Origin: CAWGYT01 sp963826795
GTDB lineage: Bacteria; Planctomycetota; Planctomycetia; Pirellulales; Pirellulaceae
Assembly (NCBI GenBank): GCA_963826795.1
Contig: CAWGYT010000002.1
Location: 174,286-238,285 of the forward strand
Reading direction: 5' to 3'
Length of the DNA: 64,000 nt
Numbering within the stretch: the stretch's first letter is position 1; every line of letters begins with the position of its first letter. Shown one piece after another: positions 16,867-25,603 of the stretch. A program made the position numbers and the translations under genes. Below the pieces are notes generated by a model that was given only the letters and a program-made list of their open reading frames with translations, was not told the DNA's origin and did not search any database.

Positions 16867-18234
16867 ATGTTCGAAAAGCTGCGTGTTGTCTTCTCGATCC
16901 CCGAACTGCGCCAAAAAATCCTGCTGACCCTGTTTCTGCTGGCAATCTACCGGATCGGGTGGCAAATCTCGCTGCCGGTGATTAATCAAAGGACGATTCA
17001 AGCCGCGTCTGGGACGGAATCCGGCGGGACGTTTGGCAATATGATCCAGTACGCGGCCGTCTTCAGCGCCAGCAACCTCAGCCAAGCCACGATCTTCGGC
17101 CTGGGGATCATGCCCTACATCTCGGCCTCCATCATTTTCCAATTGCTCGGCAGCGTCTGGAAGCCGATTGAAGAGCTGCAAAAGGAGGGTGAATCGGGGC
17201 GGAAGAAGATCAACGAGTACACGCGATACGTCACCGTCCTGCTGTGTCTGATCCAAAGCTGGTTCTATGTCAAGCTCTACGTGATGGGTGTCAATCCCGA
17301 AACGAACGTGGCGGAGCTCGTCAATCCAGCCTTCCGCGGAGCCTCCGGGAATCTGCATTTCGGCTGGCAAATCTGCGCCGTGCTGACCATGACCTGCGGC
17401 ACAATCTTCCTGATGTGGCTGGGAGAACAGATCGACGAATATGGCATCGGCAACGGGATCAGTCTGCTGATTATGGCGGGAATTCTCGCTCAAATGCCCG
17501 GTGCCGCCGTCGACCTCTGGCAAAACTCGGAACGTCGCCTGACGGGTTTCGGAAGCGGGCAGATCGGAGTCGAGACGCTGGTCGTGCTCGCCTGCCTGTT
17601 CGTCGCCGTCGTGTTTGGCGTCGTGTTCATCACGTTGGGACAGCGCCGAATTCCGACTCAGAGCGCCAAGCACGTGCGCGGCCATCGTGTCTACGGTGGC
17701 ACGCGTCAGTACCTGCCCCTGCGGATCAATCAGGCGGGTGTGATGCCGATCATTTTCGCCAGCAGCCTGTTGATGTTTCCGCAGATCATCTTCGAATGGT
17801 TGACTCGACTCTGGTCGGGATTTGGAAACGTCGCCGAGTTGTTTCGGAGCGGATCGTTCCTCTACAACTTGATGTACGTCGCGATGATTTACTTTTTCTG
17901 CTACTTCTGGACGGCGATCACGTTCAATCCGAAAGACATGGCGGACAATCTGAAGAATTACGGTACCTTCATTCCCGGGTATCGCCCCGGTAAGCGGACG
18001 GCCGATTACCTGGAGCGAGTCATGGTTCGGATCACGTATGTCGGGGCCGGGTTCTTGGCGCTGGTGGCCATCATCCCCACCATGATCTCGGGTTCCCTGG
18101 GCGTCAGCCCGATGGTGGCCAGCTTCTACGGAGGCACGGGGTTGTTGATCGCCGTCAGCGTGGCGTTCGATCTGGTCCAAAAAATTGACAGCCATCTGGT
18201 GATGCGGAACTATCCAGGGCTCTTGGAATCCTGA
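16867..18234 (+). CDS. secY: Preprotein translocase subunit SecY
   Basis: SecY (455 aa) is the channel of the Sec translocon in the inner membrane. About ten hydrophobic segments are visible. Conserved features include the plug-proximal region after TM1, the TM2 region (LGIMPYISASIIFQLLGSVW), GNGISLLIMAGIL, the cytoplasmic loop with YLPLRINQAGVMPIIFASSL, and MADNLKNYGTFIPGYRPGKR. It lies between rplO and adk as in most spc operons. The Ala/Gly-rich C-terminal tail seen in some homologues is short here. Confidence 0.97.
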   Translation: MFEKLRVVFSIPELRQKILLTLFLLAIYRIGWQISLPVINQRTIQAASGTESGGTFGNMIQYAAVFSASNLSQATIFGLGIMPYISASIIFQLLGSVWKPIEELQKEGESGRKKINEYTRYVTVLLCLIQSWFYVKLYVMGVNPETNVAELVNPAFRGASGNLHFGWQICAVLTMTCGTIFLMWLGEQIDEYGIGNGISLLIMAGILAQMPGAAVDLWQNSERRLTGFGSGQIGVETLVVLACLFVAVVFGVVFITLGQRRIPTQSAKHVRGHRVYGGTRQYLPLRINQAGVMPIIFASSLLMFPQIIFEWLTRLWSGFGNVAELFRSGSFLYNLMYVAMIYFFCYFWTAITFNPKDMADNLKNYGTFIPGYRPGKRTADYLERVMVRITYVGAGFLALVAIIPTMISGSLGVSPMVASFYGGTGLLIAVSVAFDLVQKIDSHLVMRNYPGLLES

Positions 18235-18523
18235 CTCGGGAATCCTGACTCGGGAATCGTAGGTCCCCCGCCCGCATCCCCTCGGATTTTGCCGCGAGAT
18301 CCTTTCGTGATATGCTCGCCTCGTGCCTTCACCGTCGTGAGGCGGGCATCCAGCCTGCCAGACATCGCTCACAACCCTTTTGCAGGCTGAACAGCCACGC
18401 CCCAGACGGTCCGCCAAGGGCGGGGTGGCCGTCGCTCGTCCGCCGCGGTGGGGTTCGCGTTCGCTTGGCAACGACGAGGTCCACGGCCAGGCGGCAACTG
18501 GCCATCGCTAATGGGTGCCGCAT
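18235..18523 (+). other. secY-adk intergenic region with short direct repeat
   Basis: The stretch begins with GACTCGGGAATC repeated twice just past the secY stop. It contains a palindrome-poor GC-rich segment and no supported gene. An in-frame GTG at 18515 could extend adk by three residues. Confidence 0.4.
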
Positions 18524-19099
18524 ATGTTGATCGTATTCATCGGCCCGCCCGGAGCCGGCAAAGGCACACAGTCGAAACGGCTCGTGGACTACCTCGAGAT
18601 CGTCCACCTCTCGACAGGTGATATCCTCCGCGCCGCCGTTGCCGCGGAAACCCGCCTCGGTGAACTCGCACGGGATTATCTGGACCAAGGCCGACTCGTT
18701 CCCGACGAGATCGTCGTCGACCTGATCGCGGATCGGCTGAGCCAACCGGATTGCGCCCCCGGCTGCCTTCTGGACGGATTTCCCCGTACCCTGCCTCAAG
18801 CGCGCTCGCTGGATCGAATGTTGGCCGACCAGGATCGCCAGCTGGATCTCGTCCTGGCCATGCACGTCGATGCGGAGGAACTCGGACGCCGGCTCGAGGG
18901 CCGCGCGGACCAGGAGGGCCGAGCCGACGACTCGCCGGAAACCATCCTCCAGCGGCTCGAAATCTTCGACCGCCAGACCAAGCCGCTGATCGACTACTTC
19001 CGTCGCCAGGGAGTCGTCCACGATATCGACGCGATGGGCACCCCGGACGAGGTCTTCCGTCGCATCCGCGCGGCCGTCGATCAGACGCGCCCCGACTAG
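18524..19099 (+). CDS. adk: Adenylate kinase, short-LID form
   Basis: Adenylate kinase converts ATP + AMP to 2 ADP in the cytoplasm. The Walker A GPPGAGKGT is at residues 7-15, STGDILR at about 35-41, and CLLDGFPRTLPQA near 81-93. The LID between the two Arg-containing motifs (RRLEGRADQEGRADDSPETI) is reduced and has no zinc Cys, so this is the short type. The ATG at 18524 gives 191 aa; a GTG 9 nt upstream is the alternative. map follows after 9 nt. Confidence 0.95.
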   Translation: MLIVFIGPPGAGKGTQSKRLVDYLEIVHLSTGDILRAAVAAETRLGELARDYLDQGRLVPDEIVVDLIADRLSQPDCAPGCLLDGFPRTLPQARSLDRMLADQDRQLDLVLAMHVDAEELGRRLEGRADQEGRADDSPETILQRLEIFDRQTKPLIDYFRRQGVVHDIDAMGTPDEVFRRIRAAVDQTRPD

Positions 19100-19108
19100 A
19101 AACGACCG

Positions 19109-19885
19109 ATGCTCAATCTCCGTTCGAATCGCGAAATCCAGATGATGCGCGCCGCCGGCCAACTGGTGGCCGAAGCTCATCGCGCGGTGGCCGCGGCGAT
19201 TCGGCCCGGCGTCGCCACCGAGTCGCTTGACCAGATCGTCGAAGCCCTGTTCGAAGAAGCGGGCGCCGTTCCGCTCTTCAAAGGGTATCCAGGCCCCACG
19301 CCCTTTCCAGCCGTGACCTGTATCTCGGTTAACGAGGAGGTCGTGCACGGGATTCCGGGCCCGCGAATACTGCAGGAAGGCGACATCGCCAGCGTTGATA
19401 CCGGCTGTCGACTGAATGGGTGGTGCGGCGACGCAGCCGTCACGCACGCCGTCGGACCGATCGCCGCCGACTTGCAGCACCTGCTGCAGACCACGCGCGG
19501 CGCCCTGGATTTGGCGATCGAGCTGCTTGGGCAACGATCGCGATGGTCCGAGGTCGCAGCGGAAATGCAAGAGCTGATCGAAGCCGCCGGCTGCAGTGTC
19601 GTACGACAGTTCGTCGGCCACGGGATCGGCCGCGAAATGCATGAAGCGCCGCAGGTCCCGAATTTTGTCAGCGACGAGCTGATCCGCAAGAAAGACTTTC
19701 GCCTGCGAACCGGCCTTGTGATCGCGATTGAACCGATGGTCTGCCTCGGGTCCCCCGAAGTCACCTGCCGCGACGACCAATGGACGCAGGTCACTCGCGA
19801 CAAGTCCTGCAGCGCCCACTTCGAGCATACCGTCGCGCTCACGGCCGATGGCCCCGTCCGTTTGACCGACTGGGAAACGCGGTAA
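19109..19885 (+). CDS. map: Methionine aminopeptidase, type I
   Basis: MetAP (258 aa) removes the initiator Met from nascent proteins. The five metal ligands of the pita-bread fold are present: Asp97 (VDTGC), Asp108 (CGDAAVTH), His171 (FVGHGIGREMHE), Glu208 (AIEPM) and Glu239 (HFEHTVAL). The catalytic His (VNEEVVHGIPG) is at about residue 80. There is no N-terminal zinc finger, as in E. coli-type enzymes. It closes the spc block; infA, rpmJ and the alpha-operon ribosomal genes do not follow. Confidence 0.97.
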   Translation: MLNLRSNREIQMMRAAGQLVAEAHRAVAAAIRPGVATESLDQIVEALFEEAGAVPLFKGYPGPTPFPAVTCISVNEEVVHGIPGPRILQEGDIASVDTGCRLNGWCGDAAVTHAVGPIAADLQHLLQTTRGALDLAIELLGQRSRWSEVAAEMQELIEAAGCSVVRQFVGHGIGREMHEAPQVPNFVSDELIRKKDFRLRTGLVIAIEPMVCLGSPEVTCRDDQWTQVTRDKSCSAHFEHTVALTADGPVRLTDWETR

Positions 19886-19936
19886 CGCAACGTCCGGTCG
19901 TCCGGACCCGTCAACTGACTCCCAACGGGCAGGTAA

Positions 19937-20072
19937 CTAGTGCTTTGTCACAGCTGAAATTGAGGGTTGGGTGGCCGGGGTCGAACGAAGTGAGCCCCCG
20001 GAAAATTGCGGTCTGGGGGCTCACTTCGTTCGACCCCAGGCACCCCAAAATCAAGCTGTGACAAAGCACTAG
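19937..20072. mobile_element. 136-bp IS630-type MITE, copy 2
   Basis: By eye this copy is identical to the element at 2633-2768, including CTAG on both ends and the PKIKL-stop-encoding right end. It sits 51 nt downstream of map. Identity of two copies 17 kb apart points to recent movement or gene conversion. Confidence 0.87.
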
Positions 20073-20106
20073 CCCCCTCATCCGGCCTTCGGCCACCTTC
20101 TCCCGC

Positions 20107-20350
20107 GAGGGGAGAAGGGACATGATCGAGGGGAGAAGGGACATGATCGAGGGGAGAAGGGACATGATCGGGGGGAGAAGGGACATGATCGGGGGGAGAA
20201 GGGACATGATCGGGGGGAGAAGGGACACGATCGGGGGAGAAGGGACACGATCGAGGGGAGAAGGGACATGATCGAGGGGAGAAGGGACACGATCGAGGGG
20301 AGAAGGGACATGATCGGGGGGAGAAGGGACATGATCGGGGGAGAAGGGAC
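20107..20350. repeat. 21-nt tandem array, about 11.6 units
   Basis: Units of GAGGGGAGAAGGGACATGATC follow head to tail with a few substitutions (CATG/CACG; A/G before GGGG) and occasional one-base shortening. The array is preceded by a CCTCATCCGGCCTTCGGCC palindromic tract. On the minus strand the unit is 7 codons, giving an open but surely artefactual CPFSPRS repeat. There are no spacers, so it is not a CRISPR. A related single copy lies near 58450-58505. Confidence 0.9.
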
Positions 20351-20430
20351 ACATTCCTGTCACCTCTCCCGAGTCCGGGAGAGGTCGACGCGAAGCGGCG
20401 GGTGAGGGTTGATCTCGCCGCGGACCGCCG

Positions 20431-21582
20431 TCAGTCAGCTGGCAGCCAAGCGGGGATCTCGCCGTCGCCGGTCGGCTCGCCTTTGAGCAACCAAGCCAGG
20501 TTGAAGCGCGCCATCGTCCCTCCGCCCTGGGGACCGCCCTCGAACAGCAGGTAGATCCACCCCGCGCTGGGCGTGCCGGGCCGGCCGGCGTCGAGCGACG
20601 AGTAGCCAAACGGACCTTCGTAGACGAGTCGTTTGATGGGCCAGGTCTTCCCGCCGTCGAAACTGGCCCAAACCGTGCCGTGGTGACGGCCCTCGGGGCT
20701 CTCGATGTTGCTGAACAGGAGAATGTCACGAGCCTGAACTGGCAGGCGGACGAGCCCGCCCATCAGGCCGTAGGTCCGGTGCTGGTCGCCATCGGGCAGT
20801 ACCTCGCAGATCGAAAGGTCGGTCCACGACGCACCCCCGTCCTTGCTGATCGCGGTCCAGCGCCGCAAGGGGTTTTCGCCCTCGGGGGCCCAATGCCGGC
20901 GTGAGTTGTAATAGATCCGTCCGTCGGAAAGCTCGGCCAACGTCGCCTCGCCCGTTCCGTTGGCAGGCAGCGGGTCGCTGGTCTGCCACGTCCGGCCGCT
21001 GTCGTCGCTAAAAATCGCGTTGGTGTAATGGTCTGGCCAGAGGGAGCGATCGTTTTGGCCAGCGTACCACCGCGTCGGCCGGATCAAACGACCTTTGTGT
21101 TCGCCGTGCCGCAAGGTAATGCCGTGCTCGTTCATGTGCATCGACGGCACGTTCCCGTTGCGACCCGGATGAATGACCGTCTCCTGGATTTGCCACGATT
21201 GGCCGTGATCGGGGCTGCGATAGACCGTGACCGGGGCCGGTGGATGTCTCGCTTCGACGAACGCCAGGATCTCGCCATTCGTCTCGTCGACCGTGACACC
21301 GCCGCCCATGAATCCCTTGCCGACCAGGATTTCATCGCCCCAGTTCGTGCCGCCGTCCTCGCTGCGGCGAACCTTGACGCCGTTCCAGAAAGCCAGCACG
21401 CTCCCGTCGGCGGCAACCACGACGTTCGGAAAGCGATCGTCCCTGAACACCTGCTGCATTTCCAACCGCGGTGGGCCGAGCAGTGGCCCGAGCGGACCTT
21501 CAACCGGCCGCTCCGCGGCCTGCCCAAGGGCCGCCGCGGCAGACCAGGCAGTCGCCAGGGTCGCCAATAAAATCAGTCGCAT
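20431..21582 (-). CDS. Secreted sialidase / BNR-repeat exoglycosidase
   Basis: The start at 21582 gives a signal peptide (MRLILLATLATAWSAAAALG) and is preceded by GAGGAGG. The mature protein (383 aa in total) has five Asp-boxes of the S-x-D-x-G-x-x-W type: SEDGGTNW, SPDHGQSW, SDDSGRTW, SKDGGASW and SFDGGKTW. An RFPN near the N-terminus may be the RIP-like motif. The fold is therefore a six-bladed propeller of the exo-alpha-sialidase type, probably acting on extracellular or periplasmic glycans; the substrate is not certain. It is downstream of, and co-directional with, the DUF1501/PSCyt1 pair, but a repeat lies between. Confidence 0.85.
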   Translation of the reverse strand: MRLILLATLATAWSAAAALGQAAERPVEGPLGPLLGPPRLEMQQVFRDDRFPNVVVAADGSVLAFWNGVKVRRSEDGGTNWGDEILVGKGFMGGGVTVDETNGEILAFVEARHPPAPVTVYRSPDHGQSWQIQETVIHPGRNGNVPSMHMNEHGITLRHGEHKGRLIRPTRWYAGQNDRSLWPDHYTNAIFSDDSGRTWQTSDPLPANGTGEATLAELSDGRIYYNSRRHWAPEGENPLRRWTAISKDGGASWTDLSICEVLPDGDQHRTYGLMGGLVRLPVQARDILLFSNIESPEGRHHGTVWASFDGGKTWPIKRLVYEGPFGYSSLDAGRPGTPSAGWIYLLFEGGPQGGGTMARFNLAWLLKGEPTGDGEIPAWLPAD

Positions 21583-21597
21583 CGGGTGTCGCCTCCT

Positions 21598-21630
21598 CGT
21601 GCTGTGGCACAGCTGAGATTTCGGGTTGGA
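21598..21630. repeat. Degenerate MITE left end
   Basis: GTGCTGTGGCACAGCTGAGA, then TTTCGGGTTGG, matches the left end of the 136-bp element with a few changes. It directly abuts a GGGGTCAGG hairpin. Confidence 0.5.
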
Positions 21631-21745
21631 AAAGGGGTCAGGTCCCAAAAGCCGGAACGGCCCTTCGGGTGCATCGCACTTTTGGGACCTGACCCCTTTT
21701 CCCAACGCCCCTTTTCCCAACGCCCCTTTTCCCAACGCCTGGCGC
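21630..21745. repeat. GGGGTCAGGTCCC hairpin repeat
   Basis: The arms GAAAAGGGGTCAGGTCCCAA and its inverse TTGGGACCTGACCCCTTTTC enclose a loop with GCCGGAACGGCCC. Three copies of CCCCTTTTCCCAACG follow. It lies between the DUF1501 stop (21746) and the sialidase start, and could act as a terminator. Relatives are at 28183, 32506 and 63927. Confidence 0.8.
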
Positions 21746-23188
21746 TTAAGCGAGAATCTCGTTCACGACCTTTCCGTGCACGTCGGTCAAGCGATAGTCT
21801 CGCCCGCTGTATCGATAGGTCAGCTGTTCGTGATCGATCCCCATCAAGTGCAAGATGGTCGCGTGCAAGTCATGCACGTGGACCCGATTTTCGACCGCCG
21901 TCAAGCCAAACTCGTCCGTCGCACCATAGCTCACCCCCGATTTGACGCCGCCACCCGCCATCCACACGGTGAAACCATAGTGATCGTGATCGCGTCCTTT
22001 CTGCCCTTCGGACGTGGGAGCCCGCCCAAACTCGCCGCCCCACATCACGAGCGTTTCGTCGAGTAACCCGCGCTGCTTCAGATCTCGAATCAGCGCCGCG
22101 ATGCCCTGATCGCACGCCTCGGCCAGCTTCCGGTGACCGTTCACGATGTCATTGTGACCGGTATCCCAGGCGATATCGTATCCGTCGATGGAATGCGAGA
22201 GTTGCACCATGCGAACGCCCCGCTCGACCAACCGCCGTGCCAGCAGGCATCCCTTGGCATATTCACTGTCGCCGTACAGGTCCAAGGTCGCTGGTGATTC
22301 CTGAGTCGTGTCAAACGCCTCGGGAACCGAGAATTGCATTTGAAACGCCATCTCCATCGCCTGAATACTGGCCTCCAGTTGCGCGTCATGTTGCTGCCGG
22401 GCAAGATCCAGTTGGTTCAGTCGTGCCAGCAGGTCGGCCTGCTCGCGCTGGGACGTTTTGGCGAGCCATGGATTTTTCAAGTCCGCCAGAATCTGCTCGG
22501 GATTCATCGAGTGGATATTGACGTAGGTACCTGCGTACGCGCCGGGAAGAAACGCGTTGCCCCAATTCGCGATTGTATTGCGAGGTTGCGCGCGGGGGCT
22601 CATCGCCACAAAACCTGGCAAATTCTGATTCTCGGTCCCGAGGCCATACACCAACCACGACCCCATACTCGGCCGACTGGGCTGCAAGTGCCCCGCATTC
22701 ATCATCATCATCGCCCCGGCATGCTCGGGGATGTCCGTGTGCATCCCGTGCAGAAAGCACAGCTCGTCGACGACTTGCGCGACGTGAGGAAAAATCTCGC
22801 TGACCCATTTTCCCGACTGACCGTATTGACGGAACTTGTAAGGCGACGGCATCAAGCCCAGCTTGGTATTTCGAAGTGACTTGCGGTCCACCAGCTCGGG
22901 CCGCTGACCGGCGAACTTCTCGATCTGAGGCTTGTAGTCGAACGTATCGACCTGCGAGGGCCCGCCGGGCATGAACAGTTGAATCACATGCTTCGCCTGG
23001 GCCGCAAAGTGAGGCCGTTTCGCTGCGAGTGGCGAGCCGGCGTCGCTGAGGATTCCCGCCTGCGCCGTGCCGGACCCGAAACCCAGCGGTGACAACATAC
23101 CGGCCAATCCAAGCGATCCGAAGCCGGCGCCGAGTCGTCGTAACGCATCTCGTCGGTCGATCGGCGGGAGTGGATTCGGGTGAAACAT
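21746..23188 (-). CDS. DUF1501 family secreted protein (copy 1)
   Basis: The 480-aa protein begins DRRDALRRLGAGFGSLGLAG, a twin-arginine-like signal, so export is likely. DUF1501 proteins have a sulfatase/alkaline-phosphatase-like fold and are very numerous in planctomycetes; their activity is unproven. Conserved parts are VIQLFMPGGPSQVDTFDYKP, the ENQNLPGFVAMSP segment, and GGEFGRAPTSEGQKGRDHDH near residues 393-412. The start is 2 nt after the stop of the PSCyt1 gene at 23191, so the pair is an operon. The stop touches a repeat. Confidence 0.93.
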   Translation of the reverse strand: MFHPNPLPPIDRRDALRRLGAGFGSLGLAGMLSPLGFGSGTAQAGILSDAGSPLAAKRPHFAAQAKHVIQLFMPGGPSQVDTFDYKPQIEKFAGQRPELVDRKSLRNTKLGLMPSPYKFRQYGQSGKWVSEIFPHVAQVVDELCFLHGMHTDIPEHAGAMMMMNAGHLQPSRPSMGSWLVYGLGTENQNLPGFVAMSPRAQPRNTIANWGNAFLPGAYAGTYVNIHSMNPEQILADLKNPWLAKTSQREQADLLARLNQLDLARQQHDAQLEASIQAMEMAFQMQFSVPEAFDTTQESPATLDLYGDSEYAKGCLLARRLVERGVRMVQLSHSIDGYDIAWDTGHNDIVNGHRKLAEACDQGIAALIRDLKQRGLLDETLVMWGGEFGRAPTSEGQKGRDHDHYGFTVWMAGGGVKSGVSYGATDEFGLTAVENRVHVHDLHATILHLMGIDHEQLTYRYSGRDYRLTDVHGKVVNEILA

Positions 23189-23190
23189 GA

Positions 23191-25467
23191 TTACCTCACG
23201 TACATGAATTCATTGGAGCTAAGCAAGGCCTGCGCGTACTGCACCCAGGCCGTCAGCTCACCTTCGTCGCCGCGTTTCGATGCCAGGAACTCGCGCGCCA
23301 CGCGTTGCTCCGTCGCTTCCGGACGGCGACCGTACAGCAGCTGGTAGGCGTGGGTGATTCGTCCTTCGTCGGTTGTGGATTCCCTCTCCAGCCGCGCGGC
23401 GAACGCTTTCGCTCGGTCAATAATGAAGCGACTATTCAACAGAAACAAGAACTGCTGCGGCACGATGCTGGAGTTGCGCTTCGCGACCGTCGCTCGCATC
23501 AACGGAAAATCGAAACGCCGCAGGAACAGGTCCGACTCAAACACATCTCCGTTGCGGCTCACCTTGGCATAGATCGTGCGGCGACGGCTCCCTGTGATCT
23601 CCGCGACCGGCGGACCACTGAGCGAATCGTCCAGCTCGCCACACACCGACAGCAACGAGTCGCGCCACGCCTCAACGTCCATCCGCCGGGGGCTCATCCG
23701 CCACAGGAGTCGATCGTCTCCGTCGGTGCGGAAAGATTCCGCGCAAAAGCCACTGCTCAACTGATACGTCGCGGAGGTCATGATTTGACGATGGAGTCGC
23801 TTGAGTGACCAGCCGTGGTGGACAAAGTCCGCGGCCAACCAGTCGAGCAACTGCGGGTGCGTCGGCAGCTCGCCCAAGGTTCCGAAGTTGCTGGGCGTGC
23901 GGACCAGACCATTCCCGAAATGGTGCATCCAGATTCGATTCACGAAGACCCGTGCGGTCAGGGGATTGCTGGGGCAGACGATGGCATCCGCGAGCTCGCG
24001 CCGACCGCTTCCGACGGCAAACCGAGGCGGGTCGTCACCGACCAGGATCCGCAAGAAACGCCGGGGCGCGAGTGCTCCGGTCTTGCGAAGATTGCCGCGG
24101 ATCGCGACATGCATATCTTCGGCCCCGGTGTCGCGCAGCACATGGGCCGTGGCGGTATCCGGCCCGGGTTTCTGCTGCGAATCATTGCGATCGGTGACGG
24201 GTCGATTCGCGAGGTCACTCTTCTCTTGAGCTTCCAGCGGAAGGTCGTGAACCTCGCAATTCTTGAAAACGCCCGCGAGCGAATAGTAATCCTGGGTCGG
24301 GATCGGGTCGAACTTATGGTCGTGACACCGCGCACACGAACCGGTAATCCCCAGCAGTCCGCGGGTCAACGTGTCGACGCGATCATCCAGCGTCTCGCCG
24401 GTTGCCTGTGCCACGCTGTCCGGATCGCCTCCGTCGGACGAGTACGTTGGGCCCAGTGCGAAGAACCCGGTCGCAATCGCGTCGTCGGGGCCTCCCATCA
24501 GGTCCCCGGCAATCTGCAACTTGAAGAACTCATCAATCGGCTGGTCGCGGTTCATCGCGTCGATCACCCAATCCCGATACCGCCAAGCTTGGTTCAGGCT
24601 GCGATTGTCCAGAAAACCTCCTGATCCGTCGCTATAGCGGGCGACGTCCAGCCAGTGGCGAGCCCAGCGCTGTCCGTATCGGGGCGATTGCAGCAACTTG
24701 TCCACCCACTGGCCGACGGCAAGCTGACGGTTTTTCTGCGCCGCGCGGACGAACTCTTCAATCTCCTGCGGCGGTGGCACGACGCCGATCAAATCGACGT
24801 AGAAGCGACGGATCAGCACCTCGGGCGGCGCCGGGTCGTTCGCTTCAAGCCCGGCGCGCTGCCGACGCGCGGTCACGAAACAGTCGATCGGATTCATGAT
24901 CTCGACGGTCGAAGGCCCGTTGCCCGAGTTCACCGCGGGCACAACCGGCAACGAAACAGACTGCCAGGCCCAATGGCTTGCGCGAGCCTCGCGCCAGTCA
25001 ATGGGTTGGCCGCCCGCAACCGGAATCCCGGGCGAAGAGGTGACTTGCGGCCAAGGCGCCCCCATCGTCACCCATTGGGCCAGTGCCTCCACATCCTGGT
25101 CGGAAAGTTTGCGATCCGGTGGCATTTCGTTCGTTTCATATCGCACCGCCGCAATCAACAGGCTCTCATCGGGCTGGCCCACGACGATCGCAGGTCCCGA
25201 TTCGCCCCCCTGGATCAACCCTTCGCGACGATCGACGTACAGCCCCGCCTTGACCTCCCGAGCGTCCGTGCTGTGGCAGTTGTAACAGTGCGCCACCAGC
25301 ACCGGCCGGACCTTGCTTTCGAAGAACTCAAGCTGTTCTGCGGTGAACACCGACTCGCCAGCGTGCTCCGACTCGCCAGTTTTCTCCGAATCGCCAGCGT
25401 CGACCGAATGAACCGCGACGGCGAACGTCACGCTGGCAACGAGCAACATCAGAAGCTTGCGGGCCAC
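23191..25467 (-). CDS. PSCyt1-DUF1549-DUF1553 protein (copy 1)
   Basis: This 758-aa protein has a signal peptide (MARKLLMLLVASVTFAVAVH). A cytochrome-c-like PSCyt1 region follows with heme motif CYNCH near residue 62. DUF1549 (YVDLIGVVPPPQEIEEF; WARHWLDVARY) and DUF1553 (DDRLLWRMSPRRMDVEAWRD) come next. The characteristic CARCHDHKFDPI is in between. Such proteins are paired with DUF1501 throughout planctomycetes, and an extracytoplasmic redox or degradative role is suspected. It lies upstream of DUF1501 on the same strand. Confidence 0.93.
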   Translation of the reverse strand: MARKLLMLLVASVTFAVAVHSVDAGDSEKTGESEHAGESVFTAEQLEFFESKVRPVLVAHCYNCHSTDAREVKAGLYVDRREGLIQGGESGPAIVVGQPDESLLIAAVRYETNEMPPDRKLSDQDVEALAQWVTMGAPWPQVTSSPGIPVAGGQPIDWREARASHWAWQSVSLPVVPAVNSGNGPSTVEIMNPIDCFVTARRQRAGLEANDPAPPEVLIRRFYVDLIGVVPPPQEIEEFVRAAQKNRQLAVGQWVDKLLQSPRYGQRWARHWLDVARYSDGSGGFLDNRSLNQAWRYRDWVIDAMNRDQPIDEFFKLQIAGDLMGGPDDAIATGFFALGPTYSSDGGDPDSVAQATGETLDDRVDTLTRGLLGITGSCARCHDHKFDPIPTQDYYSLAGVFKNCEVHDLPLEAQEKSDLANRPVTDRNDSQQKPGPDTATAHVLRDTGAEDMHVAIRGNLRKTGALAPRRFLRILVGDDPPRFAVGSGRRELADAIVCPSNPLTARVFVNRIWMHHFGNGLVRTPSNFGTLGELPTHPQLLDWLAADFVHHGWSLKRLHRQIMTSATYQLSSGFCAESFRTDGDDRLLWRMSPRRMDVEAWRDSLLSVCGELDDSLSGPPVAEITGSRRRTIYAKVSRNGDVFESDLFLRRFDFPLMRATVAKRNSSIVPQQFLFLLNSRFIIDRAKAFAARLERESTTDEGRITHAYQLLYGRRPEATEQRVAREFLASKRGDEGELTAWVQYAQALLSSNEFMYVR

Positions 25468-25603
25468 GACAGTACCGTGAGGAATGCTGGAGGGCGGGAC
25501 CGCGTCAGCCTAACATATTTCGGCCTCAAATCCCAGTTTCGGAACCAGATCACCTGTCCAGGTTCAGGCTGCCGCCGCGTCCGGGTCCCGAGGCCAGACG
25601 GCG

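Noticed and set aside
16033..18471. 812-codon open frame on the minus strand
   Set aside because: It is antisense to rpsE, rplO, secY and the start of adk, which are certain genes. Its length comes from high GC at third positions; no domain or signal is visible.
20107..20350. Possible CRISPR array
   Set aside because: Units are contiguous with no unique spacers and no cas genes are nearby.
20078..20729. Minus-strand frames with repeated CPFSPRS or SLLPPIM units
   Set aside because: They are translations of the 21-nt tandem array, have no conserved part, and run into the sialidase frame or the MITE.
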